A stretch of DNA of 64,000 nt from Gonatopus flavifemur (GCA_018340375.1 JAFFJZ010000017.1:4392001-4456000); one strand, 5' to 3'; positions 1-11,370 are shown, numbered from the stretch's first letter. The notes: a model not told the origin generated them from the sequence alone. Made by a program: numbers and translations.

Positions 1-2
1 TG

Positions 3-199
3 TACAGAGAAACCTTCACTGGCAATAGAAATTTTCAGAAATATGCAGAATTTCACAGAGTTTTGGAAGATGAATCTGTTGAAAAAATTCTTTCTCCAAG
101 AATTGCGATAATGAAGTTCTGCAGAGAAGTTGTTGAAGTTTTGAAAAGAAATATTTTTATTGGGGAAATGACCAAAAACACTATTTCTGTGATCTGGTA
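3..199 (+). CDS. Unrecognised open frame cut by the window edge
   Basis: A frame open from the first bases ends at TAA 197-199, giving about 65 codons with a varied composition (it contains LEDESVEKIL and FCREVVEVLK). I do not recognise a family. It could be the 3' end of a transposon or host exon lying to the left, or a chance frame. No splice or promoter signal supports it. Confidence 0.2.
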
Positions 200-1347
200 A
201 ACAAATGGTTTTGTTCCAAAAAGATACCGAATCGTGACTGATGAGTAGCACTGAAGATGCGGTTGTTGGTTATTTTGTGGTAAGAAAAAGTCACAAACGT
301 ACCGAATTTTTTTGGTAACTTTGTGGTAACCTCAAAATCGCTAGGGCAATGATACATAAGGCTCGTTCGTTCTACGTACTCTGAGTTGCTCCAACTTGTA
401 CCAAACCAATCATTTCGTGGCTTAAACTGGAAGTAGCGAATCCAAAATACTTGGAGCGAGTTGGAGTAACTTGGGACATCGGTAAACGAACTTAGCTATT
501 AATAACGATTGAAAGGGAAATTCGGGTTCATTCAGATATTTGGAGACTCGGAATCAATTGGTACGTGAATTTGACATAGGGGTGTAAGATAATACATCAA
601 GCATATAATGAATCCAATCAATTATTTTGTTCCAAATGTATATGGATACTTGACGGAAACTATTTTTCATTGTCCCAATCATTCACGTAGTTGATTCAAC
701 AGAGTCGGCCAACCTGGGGAATGAGTATTTATTGAGTCAAATACGTTTTCGTTCAGTTCACCAATTCTTTTTCTCAGTGTGGGTCAGGATGTTGGAAAAG
801 GTTTAAATGAACATTCAGATATTATTTGTCTTATTCTTCATTAATGTTTATTTTGGCATATCTGTATACGCCTCGCGCGTATATACGTTTTCTAAATTTC
901 AATTATATATACATGCTTGTGTATATATATCTATATATATATATATATATATATATACCTAAAATCGAATATTTTTACATACAAAATCAATTCTGATATT
1001 ATACATTCGAAGGAATATTTTTTATGTATGAGTAGAGTAACATTTGTTCGTTTGTTAATTATAAATGTACAGAAACGGGTTTCCTCTGGCTGTATTTGCT
1101 GTTCTAGTTAAATCGCAATTTTTGTGAATATAAATTATTTGCAATATAAAGCGGACAAATAATGCGATTTGAATTCAAAAATCGTAGTGCTTGAGAAATT
1201 TCTGAAAGACTTCCTAATGTGAATACCAAGGTAAAAATAATTCTTCACATTCCTTAGATCTTGTTAGGGCTTTGATAGAACCTAGTCAGGCCTCGTCGAG
1301 GCCTAACAAAAGCTAAGGATCGCCACTGATCATTCCTATTTGGGTTA
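200..1347. other. Non-coding stretch with a (TA)n tract and a short hairpin
   Basis: No gene is visible. Around 350-490 there is a weak inverted repeat built on GAGTTGCTCCAACTT-like arms. A TA dinucleotide tract occupies about 921-957. At 1251-1319 arms TCCTTAGATCTTGTTAGG and CCTAACAAAAGCTAAGGA form a hairpin-like small repeat. Confidence 0.6.
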
Positions 1348-1349
1348 TA

Positions 1350-2715
1350 CAGGGTGGACCATTTTAAGTGATACAGTCAAATATCTCCGAAACTATGAAA
1401 AGTTCAGGGTTCCAGGGAGGAAGTATGGTGTTGACCTTGAAAAATTCCTTAGAGGTCATTTTGAAGGTCATTTGGAGGTCAAGATGGTTTTTTTAAATCG
1501 GACCTCCATTTTCTCACCATGGCATTTGAAAGCTGGTTCCAACTCCTTCACGAAACACTGGTCACGGATCCCCTTCCGCCTATTGGGCTGCGAATTATGG
1601 ACCGTCCAAGTCATTTATGACCGCGCGCGCGGACTAGGGCTACCGAAAACGTGAGCGCGTGGATAGGTATGATAATTCCAGTAGAGAGACAAAGATTAGT
1701 AATTACCCTAATGCTCCGGTGGATTATCTGGAAGCCCAAAGGATTTTTGTGTCTGTTCGAATGTGTATCTCAATCAGCATTATGTGGTATGGTAAATACT
1801 TTCAATGCTTCAAGCAACCTTTCAACAATTGTTGAGAGTCGATACTCATCCATAACCCTGATTGAATCAAATGGAATGATTCAAAGAACTTCAAATGCAA
1901 TAGCGAATCGTAATAAACCGAATACATAACTGCCACTCATGATAAGCAGAGATTCGATGTTTCCATTCATTCATGGATTCTTCTTCTTCACTCTCCTCCG
2001 AAGATTGTGACTGATCCCAATGGAGATTAGAGTTGATTCCATTGTGAAGGCCACCTTAAACATAAACAAACGGGAACACCGAGTCCCTGCTTATCATCAG
2101 TGGCAGTTATGTGTCCGGTTTATCACGATTCACTATGATTGCATTTGAAATCCGTTGAATTATTCTATCCGATTCAATCGGAGTTATGAATGAGTATCAA
2201 CTCTCAAAAATTGTTGAAGGGCTGCTCGGAACATTGAAAGTATTTACCATACCACATATCATTGATTGAGATGCGCATTCGAACAGACACAAACTTCCTT
2301 CCAGTTTTCAGATAATTCACCGAAAGATTAGGATCATGACTAATCTTTGTCTCTCTACTAGAATCATCACGCCTATCCACGCACTTACGGTCTCGGTAGC
2401 CCCAGTCCGCGCGCGTGGTAATCAATAACTCCGACGGTCCATAACTTGCACCCCAATGGGTGGGAGGGGGTCAATGACCAGTGTTTCGTAATGAGGTTGA
2501 AACCAGCTTTCAAATGTCATTATAAAAACATGGGGGTCCGGTTTAAAAAAACCATCTGGACCTCTAAATGACCTTCAAAATGACCTCTGACGAATTCTTC
2601 AAGGTCAGCACCATACTTCCTCCCTGGAACCCTGAACTTTTTGTCGGCAACATTTTTTTCCATCCCTACTAGTTTCGGAGATATTCGACTATATCACTTA
2701 AAATGGTCCACCCTG
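1350..2715. mobile_element. Foldback derivative of a CAGGGTG-ended Tc1/mariner-like family
   Basis: The element starts CAGGGTGGACCATTTTAAGT and ends with its reverse complement, flanked by TA on both sides (1348-1349 and 2716-2717). Two arms of about 600 bp (to about 1960, and from about 2085) are imperfect inverted copies separated by a spacer of about 120 bp. The arm sequence matches the ends of the larger element at 52416-55952, and the spacer matches that element's 5' internal region near 53.15-53.33 kb. It therefore looks like the left end of the coding element duplicated in inverted orientation. It has no transposase; the short frames inside are translated terminal repeat. Confidence 0.85.
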
Positions 2716-2717
2716 TA

Positions 2718-4080
2718 TATTGTAAAATTAAATTGTTGTTATTATTCTGGTTGTACAGATTATTTTTTGCTGTAAAATCGTTTCTGCGTACCACACAGAT
2801 AAGATTGGTTGTATTTAATATTTATGACAATTGTTCCGAATGCTTCGCCAAATCGTGTATGTTTTTTCATTTCATTTCAAATTATAGTCGATGTAATTTA
2901 TTTACATCCATGCCTCCTTAGTGTGTCAATTTAATCTTTGTACTGTCAGGGGAATATTATTTTGCACAAGCACACTGGAAATATAAAATTGGACGACTAT
3001 AAGTTTCGGCCGAGCGAGATCTTTTTTCACAGTTAGAATACAGTGTTTTTCGCTGTAGGTGAAAACAACAATTTTATTGCTGACATAAATCAAGAATTTT
3101 TTCCGGGATTGAATCCTGGATTTAATAATACACCTACTGTTCTCAAAAGCTCATTTGTTCAACTGAAAAATTTAAGAATGAAATTTTTCAAAACAGCAAG
3201 AAAAAAAAAAATTTGAATCCAGATTATTATTGATAGTGCATATTTTTGCATGGGGTAATTACAGGAAGGTTCGTTATTTTGTTTCTTCATGTAAACATCG
3301 TTTGTCGTTTTCCTCTCAACTTTCATCTGTCCGAATCATTCGTTATACGTTTATCAGAAAGAAAATGAGAGAGCTCACGGGCACCTTTTCACTGATATTA
3401 AAAGGTCCACCGACCTTCTGACGGCTGGATCATGGAAGCTGACACACTGCAATTTTATTTTTTTAATAGTACAAAATCGCGTATCTCTTTTATATACCTA
3501 TCAACACGTATTTGATTAAAATGATTTCATGTATCGATATTGAATGCATATAATTTTTCATAATCAATGAAAGAAATGGAAAATGAAAGCGGAGGTTAAT
3601 GGACCAGGTTCCGTGTTCCATCCGATAAGAGCGCGTTTCAATGTTTACTATCGATGGAACCCCGGCCGTGGGCTTTCTCATCTTCTCTCTGCGTTTCTTT
3701 ATCTTCATATCAATATTTTGTTTTCCTATTCATTATTCTGAATATGACATTTGGTCAATCGCTTACATCATATTGTAGACCTAAACGCTACTCTCAATTA
3801 TATTATCTCACAGTATTCATACTTATATTACCATCATTCTTTAACCCAAATAGAAAAATGTCTCAATAATCATAATGGTGACATTCACGCCAAGAAATGT
3901 TTGCATCATGGTACCAAGGTGTTTCCGCATAAAGCATTGTTCTTGGTAGCAAAACGAGGTGATGGTACCATAATGAAGACATAATGTTTACATTTTATGC
4001 ATCATTGCAAGCTGAGTGAAGTTTATGACGGTATGTTAACGGCACATTATGTTACAAAATATTTAGGGCATGGTTTTCTA
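2718..4080. other. No recognisable feature
   Basis: AT-rich DNA with short chance frames only. A weak inverted arrangement of GATGGTACCA-like words lies near 3915-3975. I see no splice-bounded coding, RNA gene or clear repeat boundary. Confidence 0.5.
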
Positions 4081-4284
4081 TCTGGGTAATCATCTACACT
4101 TCCCGAGTCGAAAAATGATTCCTCCTCTCCCCCTACATATTGAAAATCAGGAAATTTGGGCCATTTTGAGAGGCGAAAGAGGAGCTATATCCTCCTTCCT
4201 TCCTGCTCCAAGTGGCAGAAATTTTCTGATCTTCCATATGCAGGGAGAAAGAAGGAATTATTTTTCGACACGGATTATACCCAA
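4081..4284. repeat. MITE-like inverted-repeat element, about 200 bp
   Basis: The left arm (from CTGGGTAATCATC, continuing through GTCGAAAAATGATTCC) is matched in inverse by the right arm ending GGATTATACCCAA. Arms are about 90 bp and imperfect, so almost the whole element folds back. It has no coding capacity, and the target duplication is not clear. Confidence 0.6.
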
Positions 4285-5208
4285 TTCTTTGAATATATAT
4301 TTTTTTTTGCAATTTTCCTTCTTCTTCCATTTTATTTATAAATTTTTATCAGGCTTGTTATCTCTTAATTAGGATAATCGAGAAATCCTTAACAGGTCGA
4401 TTCCAATCAGTTGCACGAGATGTGAATAATCGATGCACTTGATTAAAGAGTGTTCATTATGTTATGAAATTTTGAATATCATACTTGAAAGTATTCATCT
4501 GAATTTCATAGAATACAATCTTGAATTGGAATGATATCGTTCAGTTGTTGCAAATCGTCCTGTTGATGATTTTTATATTAATGTTCACAAAAATTCGTTA
4601 CTCAAATAGTAATATATATCTAATATCATATGATGTTGCTGGTTTTTTTGCTTAACTTTTTATGAAATCATCATTTTATTCCTGAGCGACCACTCATGAC
4701 GTGCCTCGTGGAGAGACAATTTTTCATTGTTCATCAAGTTTTATACTATAATAATTTAAATATTATGATGACGAGAGAAATCACTTACAAGCTAAAATTA
4801 TAGAAATATATTGTGGCACCTTAATTTACACATCCAGTCTGATGTCTTCAATGAGCAAAAGATAATCAATAGTACAAAAGAGATGAAATCGAAAACACAT
4901 GTGAAATCTTTTTTCAAATTTATTGGAATTCAAAGCAAAAAAAAATTACAACAATGACAAGTTGTGTGCGTTTTCCATGAAATCTTTATAATTACATCAG
5001 ATTCAGTAACTGGCTGTGAAAAGTCAATTCTCTTGGATTGAATCTGTAATCAGAGAATACCTAAAAGTGTGAGTTCGAATTACAAAACATTTCTTTTATA
5101 TCAATTGATTACACTGGGTAACTGAATTGATGTATGTGTTCACTGAGTAACTGAATTTTAGGTCTTAGAATTGTAAAACTTGTCTTAAGAAACATATAGA
5201 AAAAAAAT
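4285..5208. other. No recognisable feature
   Basis: AT-rich non-coding DNA without a repeat boundary, long frame or RNA signature that I can support. Confidence 0.5.
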
Positions 5209-5415
5209 TACACGGAGAGGAACTTAGAGTTAAATTCACTATAGTACTTTGGAACCGAGGAACAGACTGAACTTACAATTAAATTTACTATGACGAGACA
5301 ATAAGAGCCTGATCGAATGTCCCAATGTTTTACAGTGAATTCCATTGGGAATTCAGTCTGTTCCTCGGCTGCTATAATCCCATGGTAAATTGAACTGAAA
5401 TTTCCTCTCCATGTA
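5209..5415. repeat. TACACGGAGAGG-type MITE, about 207 bp
   Basis: The ends TACACGGAGAGGAA and TTCCTCTCCATGTA are inverted. Internal arms containing CCGAGGAACAGACTGAA are also mirrored at 5355-5370, so the element is a long imperfect palindrome. The ends resemble those of the 43444-43687 element (TACACGGAAAAA), suggesting related terminal motifs. Confidence 0.65.
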
Positions 5416-5706
5416 CCCATGTTACATGTGAATTCTGAATTTTTTAATAAATGGAGCAGCTCAATGATTTTTTTATTTCTTCGATTAGAATCCTTCAATC
5501 AGATGAATATAAAAATTAAATTATGTGCATCAACATGTGCGTTAACAGTTACAGAAGTTTGAGCGCATGCTGCTTTGTAACATTTCACACATAATTAAAA
5601 ATGTTTAAGAATCAATAAGTAATATCCTTTCGAGTATCATTCACCTTTTTTCGTGTTTATTAATTGTGTTTGTTGATTTAATTGAATATAATTGTGTACG
5701 TAAGGC

Positions 5707-5911
5707 TAGGGTTACCATATGTGTCCGGGGAAAAACCCGGACATGTACTCTTTTCAAGAATGCGGGAACATCCGCCAGGGTTTTCGACTTGTACTCTCAG
5801 TACTCTTTTTGTTCTCTTTTTAGAGAAGGAATTAGATCTACATTTTAATATCGGAAAAACCGTATTATAAAGAGTACATGTCCGGGTTTTCCCGGACGTA
5901 TGGTAACCCTA
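5707..5911. mobile_element. Non-autonomous hAT-like MITE with 8 bp TSD
   Basis: This 205 bp element has terminal inverted repeats TAGGGTTACCATA and TATGGTAACCCTA-like, followed by a second inverted block around GTCCGGG. It is flanked on both sides by the 8 bp duplication CGTAAGGC (5699-5706 and 5912-5919), as expected for hAT transposition. Frames inside it are translated terminal repeat. Confidence 0.85.
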
Positions 5912-5919
5912 CGTAAGGC

Positions 5920-6420
5920 TGATTAGTTGCGTTCCCTTGTGTTTCTGTATGTACAACATAAATGTTTTACATAAATGTTTTCTCCTTCGGGTAACCACTT
6001 ATGATTATTATCAATTGATAACAATCCCTCCCAATTATTATCAATGTTTCTAAATATTTGATTTTACGTTTAAAAAATTTGTTGTAGTGAACATTTTGTC
6101 ACAAACAGGATGAGAGTTTACAAAAATTTTTCTTCGTTAAGAGCACATATACGTTAATACTTAATCATTTTCTGTATAGGTGATCATCAATTTGACAATG
6201 GAATTTTTGAAGAAGCACTCTTTCAGAATTCTTTAAAAAGATACCTCAATGATATTTTCTTTAAACTTTGTTTTAAAATCTTATTCTTTGAAAAATGTAT
6301 TCTCATCGCATGAAATTGATATTCCACATTGAATTCGATGATGGATTCGTACAATAATTTTGATAGTGGTCCTAATTTTGTAAATTCTAAAAAATTTACA
6401 AGATTTTATCTAAATGAATT
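5920..6420. other. No recognisable feature
   Basis: AT-rich spacer between two MITEs. No gene, repeat boundary or RNA signal is evident. Confidence 0.5.
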
Positions 6421-6526
6421 CCCAAGTAGCAAGCGAACGTTGTATATATACTATGCATGTTCATAGTATATCTAGATGTACTATGAAGGTGCATAGTATA
6501 TATACAACGTTCGCTTGCTACTTGGG
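6421..6526. repeat. CCCAAGTAGC palindromic MITE, copy 1
   Basis: A near-perfect 106 bp palindrome begins CCCAAGTAGCAAGCGAACGT and ends with its complement. The centre repeats TATACTATGAACG-like words. A second copy lies at 18089-18194 and a longer diverged relative at 57615-57772. Confidence 0.8.
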
Positions 6527-7990
6527 TTTGGCAGTAGATGAAGATTTCTTCCTTACCTCCAAATACCTATATTTCGGCACAAAAACAAAATGATTCAACT
6601 TTAACTGTGATCATTGAGGTCACATTTATATCTAGGAAAAAGAAAAAATCTTCTGAATTACATTTACATCGATTAAAAATTGTCTTCTAATATTCTTTGG
6701 TCGATTTTTCATCAAAGTTTTTGTGTCGACATAAGATGTTGGCCTTTTTTTCTTTTAAATGATCATTATTGATATATATTACCTGTAAATTCTTAAACGT
6801 TAATCAGTTAACGATAATGATATCAATAATTATGATATTTTACAAATGGAATGACGGGTTAGGTTCGTTGAATAAGTTTTTATCGACAAGCTTCGCGAAT
6901 CGAGATGGAGAAATGACATAAGATTCTTAAAAATGCTATATTATTCGATGAATATTTAAAAAACTACAATTATTCTAATCCATGTACTGTACAAGGTAAT
7001 GTCGCGTTGACTCTTACGTCTATTGTTGCATTCGTAGTACAAACGATGCTTCTTCATTTTGGTCAATATTTTTACCCGTTTCTTCCTCCTACTGTCATTG
7101 GGATCTCAAAACATTTGAGATTATTTATTGACAATGATTAAGAAAAATTCTTGTGTTTTGTTCTTCCGTCCTTTGTCAAGCTCTCATTTAAATTTTTCTC
7201 CAAAGTATGTCAAAAAGAGTACAGACAATTTCAGACTTTTATTCGTAGAGAGTTGATGTTTGAATTTTGATATAAATGATGAAAATGAATTCATATTTAT
7301 CAATTCAAATATCAAAATTTTCTGTTTCAGCATTACGAGTCGTGATACTAATCGAGAAGATGTGTGCGTGTGTGTGTTTATCATTATGTACAGTAATCTC
7401 GAGAATCAACTGATGCAGAGTCAATCAATGGATTTCTCAATAATATATCTGGCAGTGTGATATTGAATCTCAATAAAATCATGTCATTGTAGATGGAAAT
7501 TTCGTATCGATCACTTCCTTATTTTAGCAATTTCTTAAACAAAGTATGACAATTATCTCAATCAAATAAGCTATTCTGCAATTTATATTTAATTATCACA
7601 CGGAGAAACGAGTTAAAATGATATGTTGGTGAAGTTTTAATCGTTTATTGAACCGAATTGGTTACTGAATAACGAAATCCTCAGCTGTTCAAGACCTAAA
7701 ATCTTGCGATACATTCTTTGAACGATATTTCCAATTCCAAGAAGTTTATTCGAGAAGATCAACACCGATGACTTCTCAGATTTTGTGAGGTTGAATTTTC
7801 GTTTTGTTTCTGTAAACGATTCAAATTTCAACAACATGCTTTTGATCAATTTACGGATTCATCGATTTGAAATTCTTCCACAACACATTAATTCCGAGTA
7901 TCTCTTTCTTTGGCAGTGTTGCTGCTTCCAATAAAGTTGATTCGCACGATCGAGAATTAAAAAAGCAATCCAATGGTATAATTGAGATAC
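6527..7990. other. Spacer or intron 3' of the channel exons
   Basis: AT-rich DNA with short chance frames on both strands. If the channel gene continues past a candidate donor at 7990, this would be intron; otherwise it is 3' flank. I found no convincing further exon here. Confidence 0.4.
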
Positions 7991-8910
7991 CTGGGGGCAG
8001 TTCCATTCATCTTAGTGCCAGCGTTACCACCACCGTCAGCTTCATCTTCATTCCCTCCATTACTTTCTCCATTTTCCTCGCTGGCAGTATCGTTTTTCAC
8101 TTCCACAATGGTATCCAGTCTTTCCAGAGTAGATCTTCTGGAACTTCGATTACTCCCAGTGGTCATTGCTGTGGAATAAGTGATCTCGTCGCAGGCTTCT
8201 TCGATCGTTTGGTCGTTTACTTGAATCCTAACGATTGCGTCTATGGGATATCTACTGGCAAGTCCTTCTTCGTAAGCTAATCTAGCTGTTCTCTCGCAGT
8301 GCGGACATATCGGCTGTCCGTTCATTTCGTTGGACGAACCATTTGTATCCTCGTTTTGACAACGGAAACAAATAAGATCACTCTCGCAGTGTTCGCAAGG
8401 ACCAACAGCTCCGTTGTCACGACAGATTTCGCAACTAGGGCTACTATCTCTTTCCTCCTCTTCATCTTGTTTATCGTTGTCATTGTATATGAGTTCTCTA
8501 CTCGATCGACGGTCAAAATCTTCATGGGTGGATAACCAAATTTGTTGTTGACGTTGTTGATCGAGAGAACGCGGGGATGCCATTTGAACTGGACTTCGGT
8601 CTTGTTCGATGTACCTGCTACCGCAGGAACCAGGGGTGCGAGGTCTGTAGGTGCAAGTACGAGCGGCTTGTTGATCTGCACATTCGCTGCATAATAACAA
8701 ATTCGATTTGCTACCGGGTTGGGAGACGTAACCGTTGCAGGTACCCATAAATTTTTCCTCGTCCTCTTCGTCATCCTCGTCGTATTCGCTGTCGAAAGTA
8801 TCGATAAGTACATGATGCTTGCCTCCTTTTTTCTCGGCATCGATATCGTCCAAATACCCACGGATTCGCTCCAATTTAGTCTTGCCGCAATCGCGCGGCC
8901 TTGTTTCTCG
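7991..8910 (-). CDS. CxxC-rich C-terminal extension of the channel gene, behind an in-frame stop
   Basis: Directly after the TAA at 8911-8913 the same frame stays open for over 300 codons. The predicted segment holds an acidic run (DSEYDEDDEEDEE), then a Cys-rich region with CSEC, CEIC, CEHC, CFRC and CPHC pairs that could bind zinc, then a Ser/Thr- and Glu-rich tail. A plausible splice donor (CCCCCAG followed by GTATCT) sits at 7990; otherwise the frame ends at 7957-7959. Its length, higher GC and non-repetitive composition argue for real coding. It could be reached by stop readthrough, by a small unrecognised intron removing the stop, or it may be stranded by a recent nonsense change. I know of no function for the Cys-rich part. 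Confidence 0.6.
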
Positions 8911-9179
8911 TTAAATAATGCTTTCTCGGTTTCTCTCATTGTTATCCTCGATGCTGGAAGACGAGCTGGCTCCACAAATTTGCATCTCGATTTCGGCCAA
9001 ACGATGCTCGACTTCCCATTGCTGTTGATTCAGTTTTACACTCATCGCGGCGTTTTCGGTTTCCAAACAGATCAAACGTTCTCGAAGACGCTTGATTTCA
9101 GCCAACAATGCTTCATGGCTGCCAAGTACAGGGGTTGTACCTTCGCTTACCAGTTGCGTCATACTGTTGCAGGTCATTC
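8911..9179 (-). CDS. CNG-channel-like exon: C-terminal coiled coil, then TAA
   Basis: The exon starts after a good acceptor (TTTCTTTCAG) at 9180 and accepts the single G carried from the preceding exon. It encodes a segment with a heptad-rich stretch, SHEALLAEIKRLRERL continuing to LAEIEMQICG, typical of the C-terminal leucine-zipper region that helps CNG channel subunits assemble. The frame ends at TAA 8911-8913 after a short Ser/Asn/Glu-rich tail. Because the frame reopens immediately, this stop either defines a short isoform or is bypassed. The coiled-coil call is by eye from hydrophobic spacing. Confidence 0.75.
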
Positions 9180-9433
9180 CTGAAAGAAATACACAGATAG
9201 TTTGATATGTCTTTTTGTAGAATGATATTGTGATTTATTTTTCTCACAGAAAATCATTCTCCTGTGCAAAGAACGAATGAATGGGAGCAGATTCATGAGA
9301 AAAGGATAATCCTTAAATGTTGTGAATCTTGTTTATATGAAGCAGGATAAAAACGGAATTGCTCGAGTCGCGTTAAATTTTCCGACATTGTTAGCTAACA
9401 CAGATGGTACCTGTTGAAAGACGGGTGAATATA

Positions 9434-10845
9434 CAGGGTGTCCCATTTTAATCTCTAAATGCAAATATCTCAAAAACATGCATCCTAAGCCAAAAGTACT
9501 TCATACCAAAGTTGTTATACAAAGAGGGGGCCACAAAATTACGATATCAGTTTCATCATAGATGCCGTTATGATCGATTGAAATGGGGTCAACATCATTT
9601 TTTTAAACGGGAACCCCCACTTTTTATTGCATATCTTGATTCTACGCAAAAAACTGAGTAACTTTTGCTTGAAACGTTTCTCTGAATTTTTGAAGATGGC
9701 GCCACAATCGATGAAAAATAAAGTCTATGAAACAATATGCGGATATCTTGAGGAATGCATCCAAGAGCCGAAATATCTCATTTGAATTTTTTTGTTAAGA
9801 GAGGGGACGACACAATGGCGATATCAGTTTCATAGTAGATGGCGCTGTGGTCGGTAAAAATGAGGTCAACTTCAATTTTTCAAATGGAAACTCCTATTTC
9901 TTATCGCATATCATGATTCTACGCGAAAAAATGAGGAATTTTTGTTCGAAACATTTTTCCTAAATTCTTGAAGATGGATACGGTGGAAAATGAGGTTGAT
10001 GGAAAAGTTCTACTGCATTGTGTTTGAAGCAACGCTCAACAAACAGATCAAAACAATAATAATTTCAGAGAAGAAATCGAACACAAAACACAACAAATGT
10101 CATGTCCAAAACATTGTCAATGACTTTAATTCAATGTTTTGGAAACGTCAGTAGAACTTTCTCATCAACCTCATTTCCCACCGTTTCCATCTTCAAGAAT
10201 TTAGGAAAAATGTTTCAAACAAAACTTCCCCATTTTTTCGCGTATAATCATGATATGCGATAAAAAGTAAGAGTTTCCATTTGAAAAATTGAAGTTGACC
10301 TCATTTTTACCGACCACAGCGCCATCTACAGTAGGCTCTCGTTATAAGAGTCGCTCCAAGCTATCTGCGTCTCTCTCTCACATAAGATTAGATACCGAGT
10401 GGAACAAGGACACACATGACTCTTATAACGAGAGCCTACTGTACTATGGAACTGATATCGCCATTGTGTCGTCCCCTCTCTTAACAACAACATTCGAATA
10501 AGATATTTCGGCTCTTGGATGCATTCCACAAGATATCCGCATATTGTTTCATAGACTTTATTTTTCATCGCTTGTGGCGCCATCTTCGAAAATTCAGAAA
10601 AACGTTTCAAGCAAAAGTTATTCAGTTTTTTGCGTAGAATCAAGATATGCAATAAAAAGTGGGGGTTCCCGTTTAAAAAAATGATGTTGACCCCATTTTA
10701 ATCGATCATAACGCCATCTATGATGAAACTGATATCGTAGTTTTGTGGCCCCCTCTTTGTATAACAACTTTGGTATGAAGTACTTTTGGTTTAAGATGCA
10801 TGTTGTTGAGATATTTGCATTTGAAGATTAAAATGGGACACCCTG
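9434..10845. mobile_element. CAGGGTGTCCC foldback element with internally duplicated arms
   Basis: Ends CAGGGTGTCCCATTTTAATC and complement are flanked by TA (9432-9433, 10846-10847). The arms are about 600-700 bp. Within each arm the same module (the GATATCAGTTTCAT block, then a GATTCTACGC block, then TGAAGATGG) occurs twice about 300 bp apart, so each arm is itself a diverged direct duplication. No transposase is visible. The right arm carries a nested MITE at 10329-10441. The end sequence places it in the same broad Tc1/mariner-like group as 1350-2715, 28831-29839 and 52416-55952. Confidence 0.85.
10329..10441. mobile_element. Nested pogo/Tigger-like MITE, 113 bp
   Basis: Terminal repeats CAGTAGGCTCTCGTTATAAG and its complement enclose about 60 bp, with TA on each side (10327-10328, 10442-10443). 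CAG-starting ends plus TA duplication fit pogo-like elements. The inverted counterpart at about 9835-9845 in the other arm of the host foldback (AGTAGATGGC) is the uninterrupted empty site. Confidence 0.85.
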
Positions 10846-11039
10846 TATATTCAAGTTATTTCGAATTTCCCGCATTTTTTTAGTAAGATAGAGAGCGCGG
10901 CGAGCGTACTGCCCAAACAACGCTGTTCGTTGCAGCAGCGTCGAAGCAGTGTACCCACTCGTTCTCAAACGTTGAAGCTGGCATCACTCGGTTGAATTGT
11001 AAACTGGTAGAAATGTGAATATAGTACATTGTGTAACAA

Positions 11040-11136
11040 GTGCGCAAAGTTGGTGATTCCCGCACGAGCGTGAAGCTTGTCGCCCAAGCGTAGTGAGGGC
11101 GACAAATCACGCGAGTGGGGGGATCACCAATGCGCA
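11040..11136. repeat. GC-rich hairpin repeat
   Basis: The arms TGCGCAAAGTTGGTGATTCC and GGATCACCAATGCGCA-like, with inner arms CTTGTCGCCC and GGGCGACAA, form an imperfect hairpin of about 97 bp. It is clearly richer in G+C than its surroundings. Its left arm resembles the start of the next hairpin (GCGCAAAGTGAGTAATTCCC), so the two are related. Confidence 0.6.
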
Positions 11137-11160
11137 CGAGTTGCTCATACTATTTTTCTT

Positions 11161-11370
11161 AACAAGGTGCGCGAACTTCGGTTTTCCAAACCGGTGTTGC
11201 ATGCGCAAAGTGAGTAATTCCCACACGGCAGTCGGACCAGTGCGGTAAAGCAATAAAGTAACTTTACCGCACGCTTATTACTTTACCGCACTTGTCCGAC
11301 TGCCGTGTGGGAATTACTCACTTTGCGCATGCAACACATGCTTGGAAAACCGAATTTTGCACACGCTGTT
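11161..11370. repeat. Long hairpin with a perfect 43 bp stem
   Basis: Positions 11195-11237 and 11294-11336 are exact inverted copies (starting TGTTGCATGCGCAAAGTGAG). Less perfect pairing extends out to 11161 and 11370. The loop region contains three copies of AGTGCGGTAAAG in both orientations. An undecayed stem suggests recent insertion of a MITE-like element. Confidence 0.75.

Noticed and set aside
1340..1654. A 104-codon frame similar to one at 52462-52830
   Set aside because: The similarity is between terminal inverted repeats of related transposons, not proteins.
8322..8975. A 217-codon minus-strand frame overlapping the channel exons
   Set aside because: It is a shifted-frame shadow; the in-phase frame continues the spliced coding sequence and carries the CxxC motifs.
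8719..9183. A 154-codon plus-strand frame opposite the coiled-coil exon
   Set aside because: Antisense shadow of the channel exon, with no family similarity.
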